64,000 bases of DNA, from positions 1 to 64,000 of the forward strand of contig JAOPGA020001709.1 of the NCBI GenBank assembly GCA_026419775.2. Direction: 5' to 3'. Positions 29,141-39,800 of the stretch are shown here, in pieces. The position numbers and the translations under genes are program-made. The stretch is from Acrasis kona (Eukaryota > Heterolobosea > Eutetramitea > Acrasida > Acrasidae). Numbering within the stretch: position 1 is the stretch's first letter; the number at the start of each line of letters is the position of its first letter. The notes beneath the pieces are model-generated. The model worked only from the letters and a program-made list of their open reading frames with translations. It made no database searches and was not told where the DNA came from.

Positions 29141-29686
29141 TTAATGCTCACCATCATCGTCCTCACTCATTTTATCTTCACCATCATCGTCTTGTTCTTG
29201 TTCACTGTCATCCATCTCATCCTCATCTTCGCTGTTCTCAATGACATCATTATCCTGTTGCTGCTCTTCATCATCCTCATCATCCTTGCCATTGTTGCGA
29301 AGGTAGTTTTGAACTTGATCGTACCAATGTTTGCAAAGCATCTCTTCATCAGTTTGAGAGAGAGTTTTTGTCATTAGGGTATTCGTCACTATTTTGCAGC
29401 ATTGAAGGGGTATGTTCCTGGGAGTCTTGATTGTTTACATTACTATTTTTTCGGTTGCAGTTTCGCACTAGAGTGTTAAATTGTTCAGCTTCGCGCCACG
29501 TTGTTCAAGCATTTTGTCGATGGTCGAAGACATGCATTTGTTTGTTTGATACGTCCATTTATAAAACGATACGTCATCCTTAGTGATACTATGTCTTTCT
29601 GTACGTTTAAGATATACTTTTGAAGTAGTACCTCGTGAGATGGCTTGTCCTTCACAAATGCAACACTTTGGTTTTGGTTTACGCAT
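29141..29686 (-). CDS. Possible small Cys-rich/acidic-tail protein, exon structure uncertain
   Basis: Two coding-like segments lie on the minus strand. The upstream one (29468-29686) starts MRKPKPKCCICEGQAISRG and ends in a helical MSSTIDKMLEQ. The downstream one (29141-29389) contains MLCKHWYDQVQNYLRNNG followed by a very acidic Asp/Glu tail. A model with two short introns (about 29478-29509, GTGGCG donor; about 29343-29388, GTGACG donor) joins them in frame, but both donors are weak. They may instead be two genes, or the lower segment may start at its own ATG near 29374. No family recognised. The acidic tail resembles histone chaperone or nuclear protein tails. Confidence 0.35.
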
Positions 29687-29950
29687 ATTTACAATACAAG
29701 TCAAGTTTTAGTGCTGATACTGTGAAGACCTTGACAAAGTGGAAGTTGAAAACTCAGGGAACAAAGCATTGTTATCTGTTGGAGTTGTCAAATCATCAAG
29801 GATCTCAAAGACAAGTTACTATTTTCAAAGAGATCTGAATTGTTTATAAATGTTGGACTGAATTATACTGCAAAATATTCCAATAGTTGTTAGTGTACGT
29901 ATATAACCAACACCAACAAAGAGGTACTATGAATGTATTTATTTATTTCG

Positions 29951-30595
29951 TTAGGCTGTCACCCTCCATATGTTATCTGTGACCCTAGCTTCAACTTCAG
30001 TTTCGTACTCACAGTAGATCTCTTTTGTCCATTCTACATAGAATAATGTCATTTGTATGTACCTTGTACGTACAATGCCATTCCATTGGCCATGCCCATC
30101 TCCATTATACCTAACGTACCAAGTTGGATTGAATGTTTGTTGGAGTATTGGAACAGAGTCAAACTCATAAACAAAGATTCGGATAGGTTCTCTGATGGCA
30201 TCAACAGTCTTGTATCCAACTTTTATTTTTCTCTCCACACCCTCCTGCTTGCCAAATGTCGAGTCAAACATTGCAAAATCCGTCTGTCCCAGGCTCAACT
30301 TGCCTTTGGCCACATCTTTGTTGGTCTTTCTCTTCCCTGGCTGTAGTAGTTCGTTTAGCTTTACTGCTGCAAACACGTTCCAGTCATAAAAGTTGTCCTC
30401 TAATCTGTCGCGCTCTTTTTCTGTCATCTCGATTGTATTAAAGTCAATAACTGGCGCATCCTGTGCAGCAAGGGCCCTCTTCTTTATACTTTCATTGCGA
30501 TAATATTCCCTCCTCTTCTTCTGTGCCTCGCACATTTTTCTAATGCAAGATGGGGTGAAGGATTGGTAGAATTGGTACTTTGTATTTGTCTTCAT
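29951..30595 (-). CDS. Unknown 214-residue protein
   Basis: Single open frame starting at ATG 30595 with MKTNTKYQFYQSFTPSCIRK. It has a charged helical segment (MCEAQKKRREYYRNESIKKR), an acidic helix with Trp (MTEKERDRLEDNFYDWNVF) and a basic loop (PGKRKTNKDVAKGK). The C-terminal half is beta-rich and aromatic (IRIFVYEFDSVPILQQTF, TWYVRYNGDGHGQWNG). No domain, signal peptide or TM recognised. The frame is intact over 645 bp and composition is protein-like, so I treat it as a real gene of unknown function. Confidence 0.6.
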   Translation of the reverse strand: MKTNTKYQFYQSFTPSCIRKMCEAQKKRREYYRNESIKKRALAAQDAPVIDFNTIEMTEKERDRLEDNFYDWNVFAAVKLNELLQPGKRKTNKDVAKGKLSLGQTDFAMFDSTFGKQEGVERKIKVGYKTVDAIREPIRIFVYEFDSVPILQQTFNPTWYVRYNGDGHGQWNGIVRTRYIQMTLFYVEWTKEIYCEYETEVEARVTDNIWRVTA

Positions 30596-31641
30596 TGTTT
30601 GTTAATTGCTCTGGAAGCTGCGATTCATGTCTCAGCATCATCCGGCCTTCGGACACATGCATCCTAATTTGGATTGTGAGAAACGTTTTTGGATTTTATG
30701 ATTGTAACCTGCATAATCCTAATTTCAAGGGTGCTTGGTTGAAAAAACCTACATTGTGTAACCGCTGCGGCATGTTTTCGGCCTACTATTTTTTAAGCCC
30801 AGGTTCCATTTAGAAGATAAAGACTTAGTTTAATAAAGAGATAGGAAGATAAATAGATCAATTGGCAGTATCGGAATCTGCAAAACATTGAACAAAACAC
30901 AATAGTTCGTGTTGATTGTTTATATTGAACTCTCACAAACAAATATTAAATTATTCGAATAACAGACGGGGAGTAGAGCTTAACAAAGATAGTATCATTG
31001 ATAATCTGAAGAACTAGCATGTAAATGTTAAAATAATGTTCCATGGAACAACGATAATATATGTGTTCATCTTTTTGTGGTTAAAGTATCTACCTAATAT
31101 TATCCGTTTACGAACAAATTCGCTTATCAATCTTGACGACTAATTTGAATTACTTTGATTCGACATTATCGATGATTTGAAACCATGATCATGTACATGC
31201 ATGGGACTCCCGCTATGTAATTGTCCAATTATTATTTCCATTCTTACGGCTGGGTTTCCCCTCGCAAATGCCCCAATATATGTATTCACATTCTTCGCAT
31301 AGAGGGTTTTCGCATGCTGTATTGTGTCCAAGAAGACTTTAACCTTACAGCTGGTTTTCAAACGATCACAAGAGCAGTGTACATGTCTTCAATCATTTTA
31401 TACTCCCTGTGTTCGCGCCAGGTCACGCCAACTCTTGCGCCAGCTAACGAGGCAACTTTACTGAGAGTTTGCTCTTATATTTGCGTCATCTTGTAACTTT
31501 GTCGCTTAACCATGACGAGGACAATAAAAGGAGCTTTAAGAATTGTAATGTGGTATATCATCCGACGTCCAACAGGAGAATACTTGGAGAATTAACAATC
31601 AATATTTGATCTCCATTCAGTAAATCAAAACACAAGAAGAT
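30596..31641. other. Long intergenic region upstream of fumarate reductase
   Basis: 1046 bp, the longest gap on this side of the window. A plus-strand frame near 30700-30813 contains LCNRCGMFSAYYF, reminiscent of the second half of a GATA-type zinc finger, but lacks a proper first CxxC and a start. Other frames (31140-31361 minus, 31221-31496 plus) look random. It probably contains the promoter of the fumarate reductase gene, which has codon use typical of high expression. Confidence 0.4.
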
Positions 31642-33738
31642 ATGTCAATCCCATCAAGCCAACACGTGATTGTCGTCGGAGGAGGTCTTTCCGGTTTGTC
31701 TGCATGCCACACTATTATCCAAAGAGGTGGTAATGTATTGTTGTTGGACAAGAACCCCTTCTTGGGTGGTAACTCCACTAAGGCCACTTCTGGTATCAAC
31801 GGTGCACTCACCAAAGCTCAAGTCGCCCTTGGAATCAAGGACAGCGTCGAATCATTCGCCAAGGACACCGCTTTGAGTGCGTCAAAGATGAAGAGCGACA
31901 AAGCAACTGAATTAGGAAACGTTCTTACTGGAGAGAGTGGTCCAGCTGTTGAATGGCTTATGAAGTACTTCAACTTGGACCTCTCATTGGTGAGTCAATT
32001 AGGAGGTCACTCATTCCCAAGAACCCATCGTGGACCCGAGAAATTCCCAGGAATGACCATCACATACGCCCTCATGGAGGCTCTAGAAAAGATTGAACAT
32101 CAAACCCAAGGCAGAAGAGGAAGAATCATCACCGGCGCAGACGTCAAGAAACTCATCACCGAAAACAAGGCCGTTGTTGGTGTAGAGTACGAAGTAGAAG
32201 GCGGCGAGACCAAGAAGGCTTACGGACCTGTTGTTTTGGCAACTGGAGGTTACGGTGCTGATTTCACCAAAGATGGCGTCCTCGCCAAGTACAGACCAGA
32301 TTTACTCGAGTACGCAACAACAAACGGAGCCCATTGCACAGGAGACGGTCTCAAATTGACTTATTCAGTTGGAGGTACCGCCGTCGACTTGGAAGCCGTT
32401 CAAGTCCATCCAACTGGTTTGGTGGATCCATCCGACCCAGATGCCAAAGTTAAGTTCTTGGCAGCTGAAGCCCTACGTGGTGTCGGTGGTCTGCTACTAG
32501 ATGGAAACGGCAACCGTTTCGTAAACGAACTCGCCACCAGAGATTATGTATCAGAAGTCATGGGCAAGAACAAGGGTCCATTCAAGTTGGTACTTAACGG
32601 AAAGGCAAGCAAGGAGATCGAATGGCATTGCAAGCATTACTTGGGAAGAGGTCTCATGAAGAAATTCGACGGACCCGGTCTTGCAAAGGACATTGGCATC
32701 TCCCCCGAGAAATTAAAGAAGACATTCGACGACTATAACAAGGTGGCAGAGACCAAGAACGATCCATTCGGAAAGAAATACTTCCAGAACTTACCATTCA
32801 AGATGGACGACACATACCATGTTGCATGGGTGATGCCATTGGTTCATTACTGCATGGGAGGTGTCAAAATCTCACCAAAGGGAGAGTGTTTATCTGAGGA
32901 CAACAAGGTGATCGACGGTTTATTCGCATGTGGCGAGGTCACCGGAGCCGTTCACGGATTGAACAGATTGGGAGGAAGTTCCCTCACCGAATGCGTTGTA
33001 TTCGGACGCGTGTCGGGAGGCACCGCAGCAGAATACTTCTTCCAACACTTGTTAACCAGACCACAACAATCATCATCATCATCTTCGTCATCATCATCAT
33101 CCACACATCAATTCGGTTCACAGCCCAATGGAACAGTACTAGTCAGCTTCAAGCAAGTAGATGCAAGATTGACCGTTTCACCAACCAAGAATGGATTCAG
33201 CGTTGATGTTTCATATGCAGGAGGAGCCTCTTCACCAACAGCACAATCTGGCGAAGCATCAGGAAATGCCATCGGCGGCGTTGTAGATGGAGGACCAGAT
33301 AACACCGACAAATCATACGACCCCAACGTTTTGTACAACAACCAAGAAGTGCCCGCCGTCAAGGCCGCAGAGGAAGGAGCAAAGCCAGGCGAAGAACCCA
33401 AGAAGGGACCCACATTGAAACCATACACATTGGAAGATGTTGCAAAGCACAACAAGGATACAGATTGTTGGGTGGTTGTGAATGGTAAGGTCTTGGACTG
33501 CACCAAGTTCATGAAGAGACATCCTGGAGGAGCAAAGGCCATCATGTTGTATGCTGGTAAGGACGCGACCGAAGAATTTAACATGTTGCATGATGAGAAT
33601 GTGATTGAGAAGTATGCACCAGAGACAGTTATTGGTACTTTGGCAGCACGTGTGACTGAGGGAACGCCATACTTGAAGGAGAGCCCTGAGTCGGAACAAA
33701 CTCCATACAACACCAAGAAGCACACTAGCAAGTTGTAG
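31642..33738 (+). CDS. NADH-dependent fumarate reductase flavoprotein fused to cytochrome b5, C-terminal SKL
   Basis: 698 aa, no introns, with noticeably higher GC and regular codon use than its neighbours. Residues 1-470 form a soluble FRD/Osm1-type flavoprotein that reduces fumarate to succinate. They contain the dinucleotide-binding VVGGGLSGLSACHTII, then GGNSTKATSGINGA, VQVHPTGLV, NRFVNELATRDYVSEV with the active-site Arg, and the substrate-site His in LVHYCMGGV. A Ser run (about 476-487) and a small beta region follow. A cytochrome b5 domain (about 594-668) has DCWVVVNGKV and FMKRHPGGAK with heme His. The last residues are HTSKL, a perfect type 1 peroxisomal signal, and no N-terminal presequence is seen. 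Role inferred: NADH reoxidation with fumarate as acceptor inside peroxisome-like organelles, comparable to the glycosomal enzyme of trypanosomatids. Confidence 0.93.
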   Translation: MSIPSSQHVIVVGGGLSGLSACHTIIQRGGNVLLLDKNPFLGGNSTKATSGINGALTKAQVALGIKDSVESFAKDTALSASKMKSDKATELGNVLTGESGPAVEWLMKYFNLDLSLVSQLGGHSFPRTHRGPEKFPGMTITYALMEALEKIEHQTQGRRGRIITGADVKKLITENKAVVGVEYEVEGGETKKAYGPVVLATGGYGADFTKDGVLAKYRPDLLEYATTNGAHCTGDGLKLTYSVGGTAVDLEAVQVHPTGLVDPSDPDAKVKFLAAEALRGVGGLLLDGNGNRFVNELATRDYVSEVMGKNKGPFKLVLNGKASKEIEWHCKHYLGRGLMKKFDGPGLAKDIGISPEKLKKTFDDYNKVAETKNDPFGKKYFQNLPFKMDDTYHVAWVMPLVHYCMGGVKISPKGECLSEDNKVIDGLFACGEVTGAVHGLNRLGGSSLTECVVFGRVSGGTAAEYFFQHLLTRPQQSSSSSSSSSSSTHQFGSQPNGTVLVSFKQVDARLTVSPTKNGFSVDVSYAGGASSPTAQSGEASGNAIGGVVDGGPDNTDKSYDPNVLYNNQEVPAVKAAEEGAKPGEEPKKGPTLKPYTLEDVAKHNKDTDCWVVVNGKVLDCTKFMKRHPGGAKAIMLYAGKDATEEFNMLHDENVIEKYAPETVIGTLAARVTEGTPYLKESPESEQTPYNTKKHTSKL

Positions 33739-33816
33739 TTTAAATGTATATCTTTTTTTATTCAATTTTCTTGTGTGTGTTTTTTTTTGCGCCAATAATC
33801 TAGTGAATTTTGTAAT

Positions 33817-36800
33817 ATGAACCCACATGCTGTGGAGTTGAAGGAGGTGGAGATCATCTTGAAGGAGATACATGTTCTGTTAAAGAAGGTATCCACCACA
33901 TCGAGCGACCGTGATGAGTTGCATCGGATGTCTTCGGAGAATATGGAGAAGTGGTAAGTTTGATGTGATGACGAAGCGCTTACATTTAGTCACGATATTG
34001 CATTCAAAGTACAAGACAAGTTAAATAAGTTATCTAAAAAGGTCACTCCGCCAGTTTGGTTTGCACATTTACTACGGGTTGGAAAACATTTCATGGACTG
34101 TGATTGTTACGAGGTTGCTCAGGAGCAATTCTTAAAACGTTTATTCAAAGAGAAAGAACTTTTAGATTGGAAGTGGAACGAAAACGAGTGGGACGTCATT
34201 TCGTCAACATGTCTATTGGACATTCAAAAATGCAACTTTCACAGAACATTAAGTTTAGATCCTCATATTACTCAGACAAGTACAGCCAAATCGGTCCTTG
34301 GTTGTTTAGTGGAGATCCAAACAATAGTCTCCATGCTATTTCAGACAAACAAACAAGACCAACTCGGCATCATTGTATTTAATGGTATTTCATTTAATCA
34401 AATTTTTATTTAATCATTTAACAAGGTTGCTTTTATTTGTACTCATTAAGCAAGATTTTATTGTCTGCCAACATGTACAAAGAATGCATAACGTTCATAG
34501 GAATTTCAATACATTGTTGTGAAGTGATTTTAAAAACAGCGTCACCCGCTCAACAACCCAACCTGATCAATTTAATTCTAAGAGGCTATTTGGCCATCAT
34601 GTCCTGTCACGACCAGTCAAGAGATTTAACAAATACAAAAGTAAGTCTTCATTACAAAACTCGTGTTAACAAGCGTCAGCGCCTATATGCACTTGTCGAA
34701 GTCGTCATCAAACAATTCGAATCTGAATATCCTAACATGTCGCTCGATTACTTTAAACAATTGGTCGATGTATATCGGTTCAAATTAGAGAACATGTACA
34801 TTGACACCGACACATCACAAGCGGTCAAGAAGGATAAAAAAGTGGCCTCGACGGATGAATTCAAAAAAAAGTTTTTAGAGTCACTTCCCGACGCTCAACC
34901 ATCCACTACACTTTTCTACATTACCGAAGCGTTATCTCCAAGAGAGGGCATCATGAGGCACGAAGACATTAATACTCTTGATGTAAATTATGCATCTCGC
35001 ATAAAAGCGGCTCTGGGTGTTGCCGTCGATGCTATATCTCCTCATATTACTCTTTTTAAGAAACTACATAATATTGCATCCACTAATTCTTCTATCAACT
35101 CTGTTTCTATTTCTCTTGATATGTTCGATAATAAACAAAGTTCCACTATAAAGGGTAAAGCAGTTGACAAGAAGGCTCCTGTCAAAAAAAATAAAGCTGA
35201 AGAGGAAGTTGTTTCCTTTCAAGATTTGATACACTTGTATCAAGAACATATTGGCGAAGTTGATCCGATTTTGTTGTTTAAATTATTCTTGTTGTTGTTT
35301 TGTTATGATCAAAGAGATGTTGTTATGGAGTTGCATCCTTTTGTAGTGTCTGTATTAGAACAACGCTCTGTCAGTCATTTGAAAGATCCTAATGAGGTTG
35401 GAATTGTAGCTGATGGTAACTCTGAGGTGGAGTCGTCTTCTCAATCTAATCAAGTTCAAGTTGACCAATCTGCTCCTACAAATCAATTCAACATCAAAAT
35501 ACAACAATCAGATGGGCGTTGTAGCAATTGTATACTCAATCGTTCAGATGGATTCCACTGCTGATGTTGATAAGAAGGTACCCCTAGAGGAAATTGTAAA
35601 GACATTGTATAGTTTGAAAAGTCTTTCCGAATATACCATTCGCTCATTCTGTGCAGATTGTTGTCTCATTGTATATAATATATTCAAAGCAAATTCTTCC
35701 ATATACGACGAAGCATTCCAGATAGAGATACTAAAGCTCTTAGTTGGTGCTTCCAGTTGCTTATGGATTAAGGACATTAAAGTATTGGGAGACATGTCAA
35801 TACGCCTTGCCAACTTACTGGAGACTAATGGCGAATTCAAATCTTCCTTAATCGTGCTTCAAAATTGCATAGAGCACATTAATGTAACGAGAGAAATGAT
35901 TGTTACTTCTAGCGAACCTTTTGAAAAGACGAGTAGCGTCACTACAAAGGGCAGTACCAATCAAATACTCTTCTGCATGCACACCGAGTTACTAACACAT
36001 GCCATGCGCGTGGAGTTACGTCTAGGAATGATCAAATCATTTAAGGAGGAGACAACAAACAAGAACACCAAAGCAAAGCCTCTAGTCACCAAAAAAAACA
36101 ATGCTCATATATTTGGCAAGTTATTTGATAGAGAAAAGAAGCAGCTAGACAAGTTGATGCAACCTCCACAAAATATTATTTCTCACCAAAAGACTGAACT
36201 CAAAATGATCAAGCAAGCAGGTTCTAGCTTTTATGAAGTTTCTCTTTTGAACATGATACTGGCTTGCTTTAGATCGGAGGTATCAGAAAGAAGAGCATTG
36301 TTAATGAAGAGCATGGATTGTTTGTTGCAAGCAGAGGTTATAGAGGACTCTTTATTGAGTAACAAAAATAATGGACAACCCCTAGAAATGATTAAAAAAA
36401 CAATCTCATCTCTTGTTCTTCGTATACAAGGTTCTGGTTTTGACTCTAATGAGTATCAACATGTTTTGTATGGAAAGGCTAAAAAAGTAGGAGTAAGAGT
36501 AACTACGGCGGATCATACGCTGTTAGGTACAGGTACCATTCGTGAATCCAATGACTTGTGTTCCATCACTGGATTAGAGCCAAATACTGATTATGTATTT
36601 GGAGTTCAAAATTATGATTCTGTTGGATTACAAATTGATGCAATGTCCAATGCTCTTGAATTTACCACTAGCTTTCCACTTCCTCTACAATTGTGTTGGT
36701 GTTATTTAGCTCTAATTGCATTCAGAAGTGGGTGTGATGAGATTGCCAAACAGGCTGCTAATAAAATGATATCTAATGTGTTGACTATAGAGGAAGAAAG

Positions 36801-39800
36801 ACCTCTATGGGAACAAAATCCTCTTTATTACATGTCGATTGATATCCCCAAGTTATTAGAGAGTATACCTACTGTTCTTCTGTATGAACTCATGAGAGTC
36901 ATGACCATGATGGGAGACGTAGAATTGGATAAAGAACCTCTTGTAGGAGAAGATGTAGATCCGAGACTAGACACCAATTTGATTGCTCAACAAATTAATC
37001 GACTTAAAATTTGTAATAAATATTTGATGGTGTTGGATGTTTGTTTGACTATTAAGGACGCTAGAATGGTCCGAGAAATGATTGTAAAGATTTATAACTG
37101 TTTGTCACCTGTCCTCAATCAACCATTCAGAAGTAGGTTTGTATTCAATGCAATGATGAAGATTATGTTGTGTATGGATAGTGTAATGGAAGGTGCAGGC
37201 GTAGACATGAATACTGCAGCAGCTAGTATCATTTACATTAGTGCACTGATGTGTGTACAGTTCGAGGATGTAGCAAAGCTTAAGCAATGTGCAGAAGCTT
37301 TTTGTAAGGCTTATCGCACAGTTAAATCCAAATCCTTGACGGAACCCGTTCCACAAGAGTATTTAATCTTGAGCGACTACTTTTTCTTTCATTCTCATGA
37401 TCTGACCCAAGTACTCTCCAATCTTGGCGGACAAGATTTATTTGATAATATTTACTTGAAATTATGCCCACTACTTTACACCAACCCAGCACAGGTCATA
37501 ACTTCTCTAGAAAAGGAGTTCAAGAAGGATCCTGCTTATACTAAATTCATAATTAAAGTATCTGAAAAATACATCAAACAAAGAAACTTTGAATTGATAC
37601 CTGCTGCCATCACAGTTGATGCCTCCATTAGGGAGCAAATTATTCATCAAGTGAGATTTGATATGATCAAAGCAACCACTTTACTAGAGCAGTACTTACA
37701 GACGCCTGCTACATCATCTCTAGATCAGCAACTAAGTTCCTTCATGACTTATCCATGTGTGTTTGATAGATTTTTAATCAAGCAAATAAATACTCAAAAC
37801 GATGAGGAACAAGTAACTGTGGTTCCTTTGGAACCTACAGAAAAGATTTTTGTTTGTTTGTTACGTGCATTCAATACTCTGTTAGATTTAAAGAGTCACT
37901 TGAGAACTGTGTATACTTGTTGTGTGACCATGAATAACATTATTAATATGATATTCTTACATAGTCCCGCTAATGCATTAAAAGCGTTCTCTAGTCCAAA
38001 ATGTTTAGAATGTGTTATTGCTTGCATGAAGTGTATTCTTACTCTACTTGGTCATGTCTCATCTGGTGGTAGCGTGGATGATGTCATGTATCAAGTGAGC
38101 GCAACGACGAGTAAAGATCCTTCTAGGCCACTAAGCAGATTGAGCATATCCAGCAGACCATTCTCAACTGCTGCATCTGATCCCATTGTCACAGAGATTT
38201 CATGGTTGAATAATCTAGTCGACCTTGATCTAAATATAATAACCAATCACTTCTCTACTTGTTTAAAAATATTATCTTCATGTAAGAACCATGAAGAAGT
38301 GTTTAATCTAGGTGTCAAATACGATAAATTAACCAATAGTTATTATGGTAATTTAATGATCCAGTTATTAATAACATCTGCTGATAAGATTGGTGAATCT
38401 TCTAGGCAATTAAAATCGCAACTCGCCAGAATCAAAAGAGATGAAAATAAAGCATTGGCTCAATTAGACGTGAATAGAGGTATTCTAGGAGATTGGATAT
38501 TAGGTGCATGTGGTATATCTACCGCTACCAACATCAAAGAGGTTATAGATTGTTATGAATCATCAGTTATAAACCTAAGACAAAAACATGAAATATTACC
38601 ATTAATGCAGGCCCTTAATGAACTTGGTGATTTGTACCAATACAATAAACAATACAAAAAGGCAACATCTGTTTGGGTGGATGCCACCGATTGTATATTT
38701 GAGAGCGTCAATACTATAGAAGAATATCCGCGCATCATATCGATGGGTGGTACAAGAAGAGAAATCTTCAAAAGAATGGGTGTACAAAAGTGTATATTGG
38801 GTATTGCAATCATAGGTAAAATTGCAAATGCCAGACTACATGGTGCAGATTACTCTGGTTGCCGTCAGTGCTGTACATTCATTTCAGATCTTCTAGATAT
38901 TGTTTTCTCCAGTAGCATAGAACATCCACAACGAGCATGTGACTTTTCATCACATACCATCAAATCCTTGTTCCCTGATACATTTAGCGACTGGTTCCAA
39001 TGTAACAGTAGACAAGTAGTAGATAGCGTACAATTCGCTTGTCATTTCCTCGTACAAAATGGTCACTATCTACGTAGTATTTATGTTTCTAGTTTTTATG
39101 AATACATGTCTTGTTATATAGTGAGAGAAATTGCATGCACCATTGATGCACGCATTATGAAGGCACTAGCGTTATCCGAAATGGGATACCTCAAGGATGC
39201 AGCTAATCTAATCGTTGGTATCTATTTAGGAAGAAACCTTCCTGAAAAAGTCATCGGAGAAGTCAATGTCAATTTACAAGCATTTGACGTTACCGACAAA
39301 CCTGATGTACCATTCTCACAGGGCTTGTCCCTAGATCATCAAGAAAACATTGACTTTATTAATTGGTTTATACAAATCGACCGATTTGTTGATAAACTAT
39401 CCTCACAGATTCCAAAAGAAATGCAGGCGTCATTGACGCTAGTAAGAAGTAGATTTTTAATGTGTCTTGCTTCAAATGACCCTAACAAGTGTCTAACCAG
39501 TGGTCCTTGTGGCATCGTTGCAAGTAGGAGCAGCAGTGCAGCAAAGAAAAACACTGGTAGCAAGCAAGATAAAAAACCTCCAAAGGACACCAAAAAGAAA
39601 GCACCGGTATCTAGCGTGACTTCTGATAAACAACTTGTGTGTCATAAAGCATTAGATATCTCTGAGTACTTGTTATTGGATTTAGATTCCTCTAGTGGAG
39701 ATTACTCCACGAAAACTGCTTGTTTAATAAAATTGTACTTGGCTCAACTTTATAAAATCAAAGGAGAGACCAAATCTTCCATTTCACTTCTCGAACAATG

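Noticed and set aside
29135-29377. Plus-strand hydrophobic frame of about 80 codons, looking like a membrane protein
   Set aside because: It is the mirror of the Asp/Glu-rich minus-strand frame; GAT/GAA repeats read backwards always give Ile/Phe/Leu-rich frames.
29951-30595. A 29-nt GTACAT...TGTAG intron inside the unknown 214-residue gene
   Set aside because: The frame is open without it and removal would shift the frame to an early stop.
31140-31361. Minus-strand 73-codon frame with several His residues
   Set aside because: No recognisable motif or splice partner; conflicting equally long frame on the opposite strand.
33108-33873. Minus-strand frames opposite fumarate reductase (207 and 186 codons)
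   Set aside because: The plus strand carries an unmistakable enzyme with strong codon bias; long antisense frames are expected from that bias.
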